Position numbers and translations under genes: made by a program. A DNA stretch of 64,000 bases, taken from contig JBCBIY010000008.1 in the NCBI GenBank assembly GCA_038523925.1, forward strand, positions 78,606-142,605, given 5' to 3'. Source of the DNA: JBCBWG01 sp038523925 (lineage in GTDB: Bacteria > Pseudomonadota > Alphaproteobacteria > Rhizobiales > Hyphomicrobiaceae). Below the pieces are notes generated by a model that saw only the letters and a list, made by a program, of their open reading frames with translations, searched no databases and was not told where the DNA came from. Of this stretch, positions 1 to 9,003 are shown piece by piece (positions within the stretch are counted from its first letter, which is position 1; each line of letters starts with the position of its first letter).

Positions 1-14
1 TGCAGAGCGTCCTG

Positions 15-1061
15 TCAGTCGGCTGTTGCCATTTCGCTCAACGTGCCGTGAAACGTCGCCACGTCATCAACGATCCGCCCAAGCAGCTGCGAACGGCCCA
101 TCTCGTAGCCGAGATCAATCGCGCTTGCAAAACCGAGCGCGTCCGTTCCGCCGTGAGACTTAACAACGAGACCATTCAGCCCAAGGAACGTTCCACCATT
201 GATCCGGCGCGGATCCATTTTCTGGCGAAGAACGCGAAACCCGCCTTGCGCGAGGAAGGCGCCGATCCGGGCCATGAGGGTCCGCGTCATGGCAGCCTTG
301 AGGTACGCCCCGATCTGGCGCGCGGTCCCCTCCGCAGTCTTCAGCGCGATGTTGCCTGCAAAACCTTCGACCACGACCACGTCGACCGCGCCGAGCCCGA
401 TGTGGTCACCTTCGACAAAACCGCGGTAGTCGATTGGCAGATCCGTCGATCTTTGCAGGACCGCATGCGCCTCGCGGACATCCTCGCCGCCCTTCACATC
501 CTCAGAGCCGACGTTCAGCAGGCCGACCGACGGGCGCTCAACATGATAGAGCGCGCGCGCCATCGCAGCGCCCATCAGCGCCTGGTCGCACAGCTGGCGA
601 CTGTCGGCACCGATGTTCGCGCCAACATCAAGCACGATGCACTCGCTGTGCACGGTCGGCCAAATCGCGGCGATGGCCGGGCGTTCGATCTCGCCAAGCG
701 GACGCAGCAGGAGCTTTGATATCGCCATGAGCGCGCCGGTGTTGCCGCCGGATACCGCAACCGCTGCAGCATCGTCGCGCACCGCTTCAACGGCGGCCCA
801 CATGCTCGTGCCCTTGCCCTTCCGCATAGCCTGCGCGGGCTTCGCATCCATCTCGATCAGACCATCGGTGTGGACGATCTCACACCGCGCACGGAGCGTC
901 GGGCGAGACGCCAACTGATGCTCAATTTCTGGCTGATCGCCGAACAGGAGAAAAGCGAGCTCCGGGTTCCGCTCGAGCGAAAGCGCCGCGCCGGCCAAGA
1001 CGATTTCAGGCCCACGGTCTCCGCCCATGGCGTCAAGGGCGATGGTGTGCTCGGCGGTCAT
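15..1061 (-). CDS. plsX: Phosphate acyltransferase PlsX
   Basis: PlsX makes acyl-phosphate from acyl-ACP and phosphate, the first step of the PlsX/PlsY route to phosphatidic acid. It is a soluble, membrane-associated enzyme. The 348-residue protein has the family's usual length and opening (IALDAMGGDRGP) and the conserved stretches DGLIEMDAKPAQAMR, SGGNTGALMA, LDVGANIGAD and GFAGNIALKTAEG. The reading frame is complete, with the stop 15 bases from the window edge, so the expected downstream fabH would lie outside. It follows the DUF177 gene by 127 bp on the same strand, a familiar alphaproteobacterial pairing. The ATG start has no strong Shine-Dalgarno sequence. Identification is secure. Confidence 0.97.
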   Translation of the reverse strand: MTAEHTIALDAMGGDRGPEIVLAGAALSLERNPELAFLLFGDQPEIEHQLASRPTLRARCEIVHTDGLIEMDAKPAQAMRKGKGTSMWAAVEAVRDDAAAVAVSGGNTGALMAISKLLLRPLGEIERPAIAAIWPTVHSECIVLDVGANIGADSRQLCDQALMGAAMARALYHVERPSVGLLNVGSEDVKGGEDVREAHAVLQRSTDLPIDYRGFVEGDHIGLGAVDVVVVEGFAGNIALKTAEGTARQIGAYLKAAMTRTLMARIGAFLAQGGFRVLRQKMDPRRINGGTFLGLNGLVVKSHGGTDALGFASAIDLGYEMGRSQLLGRIVDDVATFHGTLSEMATAD

Positions 1062-1188
1062 GGAGGAGCGGTCGCAGTCAACTTGAGGAGAACGGTGCGC
1101 ACCATATCCATTGCGCTCGTTTGCGCAACCAGAGCCACAACCGAGCCGTTGTCGCCCCGGACCGCGGGCTTTGCGGGCGTCAACCCTG

Positions 1189-1728
1189 CTAGCTGTCGTC
1201 GCCAGCCTTCAGTTTTGCAAGCGACGCGAACGGCGAGGCCTCCTTGGCGTCTTCGACAGGCGGCGTTCCGGCCTGCGAGACATCCAGTGCGGCATCGGGT
1301 GCGCGTGGGAACGGGTCGAGCGCGCTTGCGACGACCTGCTCGATGATTGGGCCAAGCGCGATGCGATTGCCGCGGATCGGTTCTGGCTCGTCGCCGCTTA
1401 ACGGGTCAACCTCGATTTCGCCACCGCTCGCAGCCTCGGGCGGGAGGCGCGCAGAGAGCCGGTAGGCGATCTCGAAAGGCTCTTCCATCGATTGGCCTAC
1501 AGGTTCGAGCGTCACGCCGCACGTCTGCTGCACGCGCGCGCGGATCGTGCCTGACGCGTCGAAGCCATCGGCGCCGGCCGGTAGGATGTCGTAGGCAACC
1601 GAGAGCGCGTCGACTGCAACAATGCCGAGCCGGTCCGCAAGCGCTTTCCGCGCGGCCGCGTCGAACGTGTGTTGCGTCTCGAGACCGCCTGACGGGATCT
1701 CACGCAGCGTATGATCAAGCTCAAGCAA
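1189..1728 (-). CDS. DUF177 (YceD-like) protein, TTG start
   Basis: This is a DUF177/YceD family protein. In other bacteria the family is genetically linked to 23S rRNA accumulation and to the plsX/rpmF locus, and its exact biochemistry is unsettled. The 179 residues fit the family length and show the expected start region (LREIPSGGLE), the RLGIVAVDALS segment, an RVQQTCGVTLEPV segment with its Cys, and an acidic middle (GGEIEVDPLSGDEPEPI). I chose TTG at 1728 because a perfect AGGAGG lies 8 bases upstream and the family homology begins there. A longer frame starting at ATG 1884 would add about 52 low-complexity Arg/Cys/Trp-rich residues and overlap the divergent hydrolase start. It is followed by plsX on the same strand. 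Confidence 0.85.
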   Translation of the reverse strand: MLELDHTLREIPSGGLETQHTFDAAARKALADRLGIVAVDALSVAYDILPAGADGFDASGTIRARVQQTCGVTLEPVGQSMEEPFEIAYRLSARLPPEAASGGEIEVDPLSGDEPEPIRGNRIALGPIIEQVVASALDPFPRAPDAALDVSQAGTPPVEDAKEASPFASLAKLKAGDDS

Positions 1729-1736
1729 AACGTCTG

Positions 1737-1742
1737 CCTCCT
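1737..1742 (-). promoter_or_regulatory. Ribosome binding site deciding the DUF177 start
   Basis: A perfect AGGAGG on the minus strand, 8 bases before a TTG codon. It supports initiation at TTG 1728 over the longer ATG-initiated frame. Confidence 0.7.
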
Positions 1743-1853
1743 GGCAACAGCGGGCTCGGCGCGTTGCTGTCGCCCAACATCGCCATCCGCCACTCCAATA
1801 TGGCCCTTCCGCGCTTTCACCGCTATCACGGCGCGCGAAACATAGGCGGCGGC

Positions 1854-2765
1854 ATGCAAAACCTATCGGGCATTGAACCGGCAACGGAGCCGGAAACGTT
1901 CAAGCGCACGGTCAGCGGCGGTGTCCGCGTGATGGCGCGCCGTTACGCGGCGGAGGGCGGGAACGCGGGCCGGCGCACCGCGGTTTGTCTTGCGGGACTG
2001 ACGCGCAATGGCCGCGACTTCGACGTGCTCGCCCGCGCGCTTTCGACCGGCCCGGACGCGCGCAACGTGCTGACGATCGACATGCGCGGTCGCGGCGGGT
2101 CGGACTTCGACAGCGACTGGCGCAACTATACGATCCAGACAGAGACCGCCGACCTCATCGACGTCTTGACCTCGGAAGAGCTCGACCACGTGGCCCTGAT
2201 CGGGACATCGCGCGGCGGCCTGATTGCGATGGCGCTTGCAGCGATCCAGCCGACGCGGCTCGGCGTCGTCGTGCTCAACGACATCGGGCCCATCATCGAG
2301 ATCGACGGCTTGTCCCGCATCGCAGGCTACGTTGGAAAGATGCCGGCACCTGATACCTGGGAGGAGGCAGCAAGCCTCTGCCGGCGCATGGCCGAACGCG
2401 ACTTTCCAAACGTAACCGATGACGGCTGGGACCGGATCGCGCGGCAATGGTTCAACGACGAAGGCGGTCGGCCCGTGCCCGGTTACGACCCGGCGATTGC
2501 CCAGACATTCGCGATGACGAAGGATGGCATCCCGGAACTTTGGCCGCAGTTTACGGGGCTCACCCGCGTGCCGTGTCTCGCGATCCGTGGAGGGCGCTCG
2601 GACCTTTTGAGCGAGGCGACCGTCCGCGAGATGGCGCAGCGCCACCCACACTTCCGAGCACACACCGTCGCGGACGAAGGCCACGCGCCGCTCCTGAAAG
2701 ACGCGCAGACCCTTGCGGTAATCGCGCAGTTTCTGCGCGATACTGATGATGATCAGCGGGCTTGA
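1854..2765 (+). CDS. Alpha/beta hydrolase
   Basis: A 303-residue alpha/beta hydrolase-fold protein. The oxyanion region reads CLAGLTRNGRDF, the nucleophile elbow is G-T-S-R-G-G (Ser nucleophile), and the catalytic His lies in DEGHAPLL near the C-terminus. An acidic residue after the IRGGRSDLL strand completes the triad. There is no signal peptide, so it is probably cytoplasmic. The start is taken at ATG 1854, behind an AGGCGGCGG purine run; an in-frame ATG at 1800 is the alternative. It is divergent from DUF177 and convergent with the HhH protein gene. The substrate cannot be deduced. Confidence 0.85.
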   Translation: MQNLSGIEPATEPETFKRTVSGGVRVMARRYAAEGGNAGRRTAVCLAGLTRNGRDFDVLARALSTGPDARNVLTIDMRGRGGSDFDSDWRNYTIQTETADLIDVLTSEELDHVALIGTSRGGLIAMALAAIQPTRLGVVVLNDIGPIIEIDGLSRIAGYVGKMPAPDTWEEAASLCRRMAERDFPNVTDDGWDRIARQWFNDEGGRPVPGYDPAIAQTFAMTKDGIPELWPQFTGLTRVPCLAIRGGRSDLLSEATVREMAQRHPHFRAHTVADEGHAPLLKDAQTLAVIAQFLRDTDDDQRA

Positions 2766-2789
2766 GGCCGCGCGGGTGACAGGTTCGGA

Positions 2790-5168
2790 CTAGAACTCGT
2801 TGTTGTCGATGCGGCTTGAGAATTCCGTACTGCCGCCGGATGCGAGGATCCGCGCCTGTTCGACCCAGCGCTCGCGTTCAATACGCCCGCGGAAGTCGAA
2901 GGCCGTGCTGAAGTAGTCGATGTCCTGGTTCGTCCAGTTCGCGATCTGCTCATAGCGCGTCACGCCCATCGCGTTCAGCCGCCGCTCGATCAGCACACCG
3001 ATGCCGCGGACACGCTTCAGATCATCGTCGCCCGCCGGGTCCGTGTTGCCGCCAGACGTCAGTGCCGCCGAGCGGACGGAGCGCAACTCGCTGCCCGATG
3101 TTGACGGCGGTGGCGGTGGCGCTAGGGACGTGTCGTCTTCCCCTGCCGGCGTTTGTGGTGGGTCGGCGGGGCCTGCCGCCGCGGCGATTGCGGCGGCGAC
3201 GCCTGTCAGGCCCGTCGCCGCCCCGAGCGCCGACGTGTCATCTGGTGTGTCGTCGCGTTCCGGAACGGGTGCCGGATCGTCGTCCAGCGGTGCGATCGTT
3301 GCGATCTGGTCAGCCAAACTTGGTGCTGGCTCAGGCTCAGGCTCTAGTTGAGGCTCTAGCTCAGGCACAGTTGCCGGTGGCGGAGACGGCGCCTCGATTT
3401 CGGCGACGGGCTCGGCCTCCGGTGCTGGCGGCGGCGCGCTGTAGGCGGCCGGCAGCGGCGTTGCCTGGACAGCGGTGCCTAACGCTTCGAGACGATGGCG
3501 CCGGGCAAACGACGTCTCGGTGCCGCTTGCCAGCATGCGGGCTTGCTCAATCCAGTTGTCGCGCTGGACCCGGCCATCCTCGCCGAGGTCGGCATTGGCC
3601 GCGTCGACATCGTCGGCTGTCCAATCTGCGATTTGGGCGTACGTCGTAACTCCGCGGCCGATCAGCTTGCGCTCCTCACGGATGCCGATGCCTCGGATGC
3701 GCTTGAGATCGTCGGCCTGATCGAACGCGGCATCCGAAGCAAGGCCGGGCAACGCAGACGAGCGGACCGAGCGGAGCACGTTTGGCGGTGCCGCAGCGTC
3801 CGGCGCAGGCTCGGGAGTGGCGATCGGCAGTGCGGCCGGTTCCGGCACCGGCTCGACCGCTGGTGGCTCGTCGTCAGCGGTAAACGCTGCGACTGCAGCA
3901 GCGCCGCCTGCGATTGGCGCAATCGTGGCAATCTGGCTTGCAAGCGTGTCCGACCGCTCGGCTTCTGGGGCCGGATCGGGATCGGGCTCCGGCGATGGCG
4001 CCGGAGCGCTGACGTTGGCCGCATCAGACTGCGCCTCTGACCGCGCGGTGGCAGCAAGCGCTGCGGCCGCTGAGACCGCACCTGCAATCCCGGCCTTGCC
4101 GAGATCAGATGCCTCCCAAGTCCGCCCGACGCTGTCGCGCGAGGCGGGCGGCTCTGGCGGTGGCGCGCCCACAGATGCCTCAGCGGCTTGCGGCGCGGTT
4201 GGTGGCGGCGCCATGGCCATGACGCGCTGCGCGGCGGCCGCGGCTGCGTTCTGACGGGCGGTGTCGTCGACCACAGGCGCCGCTGGTGGTGCAGGCGTTG
4301 GCTCGGGTTCGCGCGGCGGCTCCGTCGGCTCCAAGGGCTCTGAGGGCGCGCTTGCGATCGGGGGCGGCGCGGCCGGTATCGGCGCCGGGTCCGGCTCCGG
4401 TGGCGGCGCGGGCGGCACGATTTCGCGGGCGACGCTTGTGTCAGCGGCCGGGAACGCAACTGAGAGATCGCCCATCGCCCGTCCGGCGGAATAGGCCGTG
4501 GCGCCACCGGCTGCGAGGACTTCCGCCTGCTCAATCCAATTTTCTGACGAGATCCGCCCGCCGAGGCCCAGTGCCTCGTCGAGCCGGCCGACTTGGGCTG
4601 AATCCAGGTTCGCGATGTCGGCGTAGCGCATGAGGCCACGCTCCTTGAGCGCAGACGCGAGCGCCGTATCGATCGCGTAGATATTCTCGAGGTCGTCGGC
4701 AGGGCCTGGCGCCGGGCCCGCGAAGGCAACCGCTTCGATCCGCTCAGCGTCTGGCTGGCCGGTCTGCGGCGGCGGCGCAGCGGTTCCGAACGCCTGCGCG
4801 ACGCCTGCAACTGCGGCGCCTGCCGCTGCGACGCCCGCGGTTGCTGCGCCGGCATCAAATGACTGAGGCGCCTCAGCCGTGCGGGCTGCAATCGGTTCGA
4901 TCTGCTCGATGCGCGGGGCAACGGGTTCAAGTGCCGGGGCTGACTGGTCGGCCTGGCGGCCATCGCCTGTCAGCGCGTTGTGAAACTTCACGGTCGTTGG
5001 CGACGCGGCCGCCGCCGCGACCGGTGCCGCTGTCTGCACAACCGGCTCTGCCGCAGTCTCGCGCAGCGTGCCGGGGAACATCAGGCGGCGCGTCATGCAC
5101 CCGAACATCGCACCAAGGAAGTAGGCGCCGAGGAGCAGCGCGGCTGTCTCCCAGAGAAGCATCGTCAT
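2790..5168 (-). CDS. Membrane-anchored protein with three NuoE-type HhH modules
   Basis: A 792-residue protein with one N-terminal transmembrane segment (residues about 4-24, ending FGCMTRR), then long Ala/Pro/Glu-rich low-complexity linkers and three copies of a roughly 70-residue module: about 158-230, about 500-570 and about 715-785. Copies 2 and 3 open with DDLKRIRGIG or DDLKRVRGIG, a helix-hairpin-helix motif, and all three close with a W-(I/V)-E-Q-A-x-(V/M/I)-L-A segment. The same module is known at the C-terminus of alphaproteobacterial NuoE and some L21 proteins. Copy 1 has lost the GIG hairpin (AIDTAL instead). Function is unknown; the repeats may bind a partner or nucleic acid. It is the last gene of a run of OmpA protein, mini-protein, then this gene. 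Confidence 0.8.
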   Translation of the reverse strand: MTMLLWETAALLLGAYFLGAMFGCMTRRLMFPGTLRETAAEPVVQTAAPVAAAAASPTTVKFHNALTGDGRQADQSAPALEPVAPRIEQIEPIAARTAEAPQSFDAGAATAGVAAAGAAVAGVAQAFGTAAPPPQTGQPDAERIEAVAFAGPAPGPADDLENIYAIDTALASALKERGLMRYADIANLDSAQVGRLDEALGLGGRISSENWIEQAEVLAAGGATAYSAGRAMGDLSVAFPAADTSVAREIVPPAPPPEPDPAPIPAAPPPIASAPSEPLEPTEPPREPEPTPAPPAAPVVDDTARQNAAAAAAQRVMAMAPPPTAPQAAEASVGAPPPEPPASRDSVGRTWEASDLGKAGIAGAVSAAAALAATARSEAQSDAANVSAPAPSPEPDPDPAPEAERSDTLASQIATIAPIAGGAAAVAAFTADDEPPAVEPVPEPAALPIATPEPAPDAAAPPNVLRSVRSSALPGLASDAAFDQADDLKRIRGIGIREERKLIGRGVTTYAQIADWTADDVDAANADLGEDGRVQRDNWIEQARMLASGTETSFARRHRLEALGTAVQATPLPAAYSAPPPAPEAEPVAEIEAPSPPPATVPELEPQLEPEPEPAPSLADQIATIAPLDDDPAPVPERDDTPDDTSALGAATGLTGVAAAIAAAAGPADPPQTPAGEDDTSLAPPPPPSTSGSELRSVRSAALTSGGNTDPAGDDDLKRVRGIGVLIERRLNAMGVTRYEQIANWTNQDIDYFSTAFDFRGRIERERWVEQARILASGGSTEFSSRIDNNEF

Positions 5169-5234
5169 CGCAGCAAACTCTTTGCCATTGGATCGACCGT
5201 CAGACGGATTGCGGGCTCAAGCAACGCGCCGCGC

Positions 5235-5333
5235 TCAGTCGCTCTCGCGGCTGCACGACATCCAGCCCACAACGAGGCCGAAGGCGAACGCCGCGGCGAC
5301 GTACCAACCGAGTTGCCAAACGAGATAGTCCAT
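5235..5333 (-). CDS. 32-residue single-pass membrane protein
   Basis: A very short frame beginning MDYLVWQLGWYVAAAF and ending MSCSRESD. It consists almost entirely of one hydrophobic helix (about residues 4-26) followed by a short polar tail. It lies between the OmpA/BON gene (88 bp upstream) and the HhH gene (66 bp downstream) on the same strand. Its helix ends FGLVVGWMSCSR, which resembles FLGAMFGCMTRR in the head of the HhH protein, so it may be a small partner or a TM-only paralogue. The upstream purine stretch AAGAGAGCG is a weak ribosome site. No function is assigned. Confidence 0.6.
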   Translation of the reverse strand: MDYLVWQLGWYVAAAFAFGLVVGWMSCSRESD

Positions 5334-5421
5334 CGCTCTCTTTGCCCCTGCTGCTGACAGCGCCGAAAGCGCAACGCGCGTCCAGTACCGTCTCCCCCGC
5401 CATCCTGTCTCCGCCCGCGCC

Positions 5422-7875
5422 TTATTCGCGGCGAACTGTAAATTCGATGCGCCGGTTGCGCGCGCGATTGTCCGAAGTGGTGTTCGGCACGAGCGGCTGG
5501 CTCTCGCCGAAGCCTGTCGCGTTCAGCCGGCTCCGGTCAACGCCGGCATCCACCAGGAATGCGACGACGGCCTGAGCGCGGCGCTCAGACAAGCGCTGAT
5601 TGTTCTCGTCGGTGCCTTGCGAGTCGGTATGGCCCGATATGTCGATGCGCACATTTTCACAATTGATCACGGCGTCCGCGATCCGGTTGAGGATCGAATA
5701 GCTCGAACGCTTGATGTCGGAACGCGCGAGCTCAAAGTTGATCTTGCCGGTGGATTTCACGGAATCGAGCGCGCGCTGGCAGCGATCCTGCGCCGCGCGG
5801 ATGCGGGCGGTCTCGGCTTCAATCCGCTTTGCTTCGGCATCAGCGCGCTTGGCTTCCGCCTCGAGGCGCTGTTTGCGCTCTTCTTCTGCAAGACGCCGCT
5901 TGCGTTCATCTTCGGCAGCGCGCTCGGCCTGGAGCCGGGCCTCTTCCGCGCGGCGGCGGGCTGCCTCTTCGCGGCGGCGCTCTTCTTCAGCGGCGATCTC
6001 GGCCCGCCGGCGCGCTTCCGCCTGGCGCCGGGCTTCAGCGGCGGCCGCAACGCGGCGCTCGTCGTCCGCCTTCGCACGTTGACGCGCTTCACGCTCTGAC
6101 CAGATCATTGCGTCTGACTTCACGAGCACGCGGTCGGTGCCCGAATACCCCTCGGCAAGCGACGACGCGAGCCGCTGCTTGATGACGGTCGCAGCGCCCG
6201 TGTCCGGCGCCTCGCCCGTGATCGTCAGTTGTTGCGCGTTCAGCGTCGCAGCCCCGGACCGCAGACGCGCGAGGAGTTCGAGCCCCGTCATCGCAACGCC
6301 AGACCAGACTTCAGACCGCGCCGGCGAAACCCGCATGCGGTCATCGACGATGATGTTGGGAAACAAGGTCTGTGCCTTGTCGATCAGTGCGGTCCGCGTA
6401 CGCGAATCCGGCACCTCGCCTGAAAGGACGACCGTCCCGTCCGTGCGCTGTGCCTGCCAACGCAACTTCGGCTCAGGCGCCTTGAGGATCGAAAGCGCAA
6501 CGTTTGTGCGGCACGACCGGCTGGTCGAGGCCCGAAGCCGCCCGGCAAGCCGCGTCTGCAGCGCCGGATCGCGCGTCTCGCCAAATAGCGTGAATTCAGC
6601 GTCGATCATCCGCAAGCGGCCGTTGCCGATCGACTGCAGCCCGCTCAAGCCACTGTTAATGCAGGTTGACCATCCGTCCGGCTGGCCGCGCGCGATGCTG
6701 AGGTTGTCGGTCACCTTGCGGTTCGGAAACGCCTCGGTCGCGCGCTGCAGAAGCGCCTGGCGTTGCGCTTGGCTTGGCACAGACCCCGTCAGCAGAAGTT
6801 CCGCCTCGGTGACCGCGATGCTCGTCTCGTATGGGTCCGCAACCGGCAGGTCCGGCTGATTGAACTTGATGTCCTGGTCCAGCGTGAACGGACGCCGGAC
6901 CGCGCGCTCCAGCGCCGCGCGCACGTCGGTCGCCGTCGCTTCGCGCTCAGCAAGGCCGATCACCGTAACAACGGCGTCCTCAAGCTTCAGCGCGACTGTC
7001 TTGAGCGGCTTGATCTCGCGCAGCAGCGCGCCGACCGTCAGCAGCCAGCGATTGGGCTGACCGGACGCGACAACCATCTTGTCGACGATCGCGGCACTCG
7101 GGAACGTGCGCTTGACTGCGTCGGCAAGCGTGCTGCGCGCCTGATCGTTTGGAACGTGGCCTTCGAAGACGACTTGCTTGCCATCAAACGCGGCGGACCA
7201 CGTATAGGGCGACACGGCAGGCGGCGTGATTTCGTCTTTCACAAGACGAACCCCGTCTGGCAGGGCCTGGGCCAGCGCGCCGCGCACGCGGGCGTAATCT
7301 CCGACCGTTCGCGCGCGGCCATTGATGGCAAAGTCGCGGTCGCGCATGTCGACCTGCGCGCCGGGTTCAAGACGTGAAAGCTGCGACAACGCGAACTTGA
7401 TGCCCCCGACCCACAACGCACGCTCGGGCGCACCGCGCGCGGGCTTCATCTCGTCGGCAATCCGCGCATCGGCAAAGAGCTCGCGTGCCGTCCCGATGAT
7501 GGTCGCGCGCGTCTCGCTATCGGGCACGAACCCCGTCAACTGTATCTGCCCGCCATCGCGGCGCGCAGTCCAGGTGTAGTTTTCCTGCTCTTCGATAACG
7601 GAGGCGCGATTGTCGGCGATGCGCACGCCCCAGACGGAGCGGACGATGTCAGACGCCTCGCGGCGCTGCTCGGGGGTGTAGGCCGCCCCGTCGATTTGGC
7701 CGTCGCGGCCTTCAAAGCCTGTCCGCGCCCAGCCGAGTCCGACCTGCTCGAGCTTCGTCGACGTCCGCTCACGCAGATCCGTCTCGATGGCCTCGTGCTT
7801 GCTGGAGACTGCAAACGCAATCAAAAGGCCGAGCGGGAGTACGCCCCACATCCAACGCAGCCAGTTACATCGCAT
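5422..7875 (-). CDS. OmpA-family protein with tandem BON-like modules
   Basis: An 817-residue envelope protein. An N-terminal TM or signal anchor (WMWGVLPLGLLIAFAV, about residues 9-24) is followed by a chain of BON-like repeats through about residue 570. Four of them share a GxVP(D/N/S)xxxR...FPxxxxxD pattern at about 99-150, 223-275, 348-400 and 470-520. Next is a charged Ala/Glu/Arg coiled coil (about 585-690), then a C-terminal OmpA peptidoglycan-binding domain (about 705-817) with ISGHTDSQGTDENNQRLSERRA and the closing NRRIEF. By family it should sit in the inner membrane with its C-terminus bound to peptidoglycan. It leads the envelope cluster. Confidence 0.88.
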   Translation of the reverse strand: MRCNWLRWMWGVLPLGLLIAFAVSSKHEAIETDLRERTSTKLEQVGLGWARTGFEGRDGQIDGAAYTPEQRREASDIVRSVWGVRIADNRASVIEEQENYTWTARRDGGQIQLTGFVPDSETRATIIGTARELFADARIADEMKPARGAPERALWVGGIKFALSQLSRLEPGAQVDMRDRDFAINGRARTVGDYARVRGALAQALPDGVRLVKDEITPPAVSPYTWSAAFDGKQVVFEGHVPNDQARSTLADAVKRTFPSAAIVDKMVVASGQPNRWLLTVGALLREIKPLKTVALKLEDAVVTVIGLAEREATATDVRAALERAVRRPFTLDQDIKFNQPDLPVADPYETSIAVTEAELLLTGSVPSQAQRQALLQRATEAFPNRKVTDNLSIARGQPDGWSTCINSGLSGLQSIGNGRLRMIDAEFTLFGETRDPALQTRLAGRLRASTSRSCRTNVALSILKAPEPKLRWQAQRTDGTVVLSGEVPDSRTRTALIDKAQTLFPNIIVDDRMRVSPARSEVWSGVAMTGLELLARLRSGAATLNAQQLTITGEAPDTGAATVIKQRLASSLAEGYSGTDRVLVKSDAMIWSEREARQRAKADDERRVAAAAEARRQAEARRRAEIAAEEERRREEAARRRAEEARLQAERAAEDERKRRLAEEERKQRLEAEAKRADAEAKRIEAETARIRAAQDRCQRALDSVKSTGKINFELARSDIKRSSYSILNRIADAVINCENVRIDISGHTDSQGTDENNQRLSERRAQAVVAFLVDAGVDRSRLNATGFGESQPLVPNTTSDNRARNRRIEFTVRRE

Positions 7876-8046
7876 GCCCGTGTGACCCGTTCCTTCGCGA
7901 GTTCAGGAGTGCCGCTGGTTGCTTATGCCCTCAGACACCCACCCCCCGCAATGGCCTAGCGGCGATACGGTAAGCGGCGCAAGGATGGTCTCTCAGCACG
8001 CCCTCGTTTGTAGTGGGCCGTGCACCGGCAAAGCAACAGCGCCGCT

Positions 8047-9003
8047 TCAGTCGCCATCGTTGTCGGATTGCGATGCGGCGGCATCAGGGCCGAGGTGGGC
8101 GTGTCCACGGGCCTTTGCGATTGCGATCTGGCGCTGACGCTCGGCGGCCCGGGCCTTCTGATTAGGCGAGGCCGCCGCACGACACGCGGGACACGGCTCC
8201 GGCGCGAAGCCGCCCTGCGCGCCCTCAAACTGAAACGGATTGCGGCAGACGGCACAAAGCGTATGCGTGCCCTCTTCAAGACCCTCGACGACACTGACCC
8301 GGCGGTCGAACACGAAGCACTCACCGCGCCACCGGCTCTCGTCCTCCGGCACCTCTTCGAGGTACTTCAAGATGCCACCCTGAAGGTGGAACACGTTCTC
8401 GAACCCGCGCGCCTTTAAAAGTGCCGTCGCCTTCTCGCAGCGGATGCCGCCGGTGCAGAACATCGCGACCTTTGTGTCGCGGGCCGGATCAAGGTTCACG
8501 TCGGCCCAGGCGGGGAAGTCGCGGAACGTCGGCGTCGCTGGATCGACTGCGCCCTCAAAGGTGCCGAGCGCGACTTCGTAGTCATTGCGGGTGTCAATGA
8601 CGACGACATCGGGATCGGCGATGAGCGCGTTCCAGTCGGCAGGCGCAACGTAGGTGCCCCGATTCGCGGCTGGGTCGAGATCGGGCACGCCCATAGTGAC
8701 GATCTCCGACTTCAGCCGCACCTTGAGCCGGATGAAGGGGTTCTCTGACGCACCTGACCATTTCACTTCGAGCGTGTCGAAGCCGGGCCATGTGCGGATC
8801 GCGCCGACGACAGCATCGAGACCGATCTTAGTGCCGGCAATTGTCCCGTTGATGCCTTCGTGCGCGATGAGCAACGTTCCCGTGATGGCGTGCTCTGCGC
8901 AGAGCGACTGCAATTCGGTTTGACGTTGGACCGGATCGCCTATGGAGGCGAAGCGGTACAAGGCTGCCACGGAAAACGGTGGTTGGGCCGGCCCATCACG
9001 CAT
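8047..9003 (-). CDS. trhO: tRNA uridine(34) hydroxylase TrhO (rhodanese-like)
   Basis: TrhO (UPF0176/YceA) hydroxylates uridine 34 of certain tRNAs, an oxygen-dependent early step of cmo5U-type wobble modification. The 318-residue protein has the ferredoxin-like N-terminus (VAALYRFASIGDP, LLIAHEGINGTIAGT), a rhodanese domain with the catalytic Cys in VAMFCTGGIRCEKA, and a C-terminal Cys cluster (CFVFDRRVSV, CAVCRNPF, CPACR) that looks like a metal site. The start overlaps the end of the upstream 2OG-oxygenase-like gene by 8 bp, suggesting translational coupling. Confidence 0.93.
   Translation of the reverse strand: MRDGPAQPPFSVAALYRFASIGDPVQRQTELQSLCAEHAITGTLLIAHEGINGTIAGTKIGLDAVVGAIRTWPGFDTLEVKWSGASENPFIRLKVRLKSEIVTMGVPDLDPAANRGTYVAPADWNALIADPDVVVIDTRNDYEVALGTFEGAVDPATPTFRDFPAWADVNLDPARDTKVAMFCTGGIRCEKATALLKARGFENVFHLQGGILKYLEEVPEDESRWRGECFVFDRRVSVVEGLEEGTHTLCAVCRNPFQFEGAQGGFAPEPCPACRAAASPNQKARAAERQRQIAIAKARGHAHLGPDAAASQSDNDGD

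Noticed and set aside
1062..1188. Possible rpmF (ribosomal protein L32) between DUF177 and plsX, as in many bacteria
   Set aside because: Only 127 bases, and no frame with the L32 zinc or basic pattern.
3662..4963. A long Arg/Ser/Pro-rich frame overlapping the HhH protein gene
   Set aside because: Same strand, shifted frame, very high Arg; the HhH frame has recognisable modules throughout.
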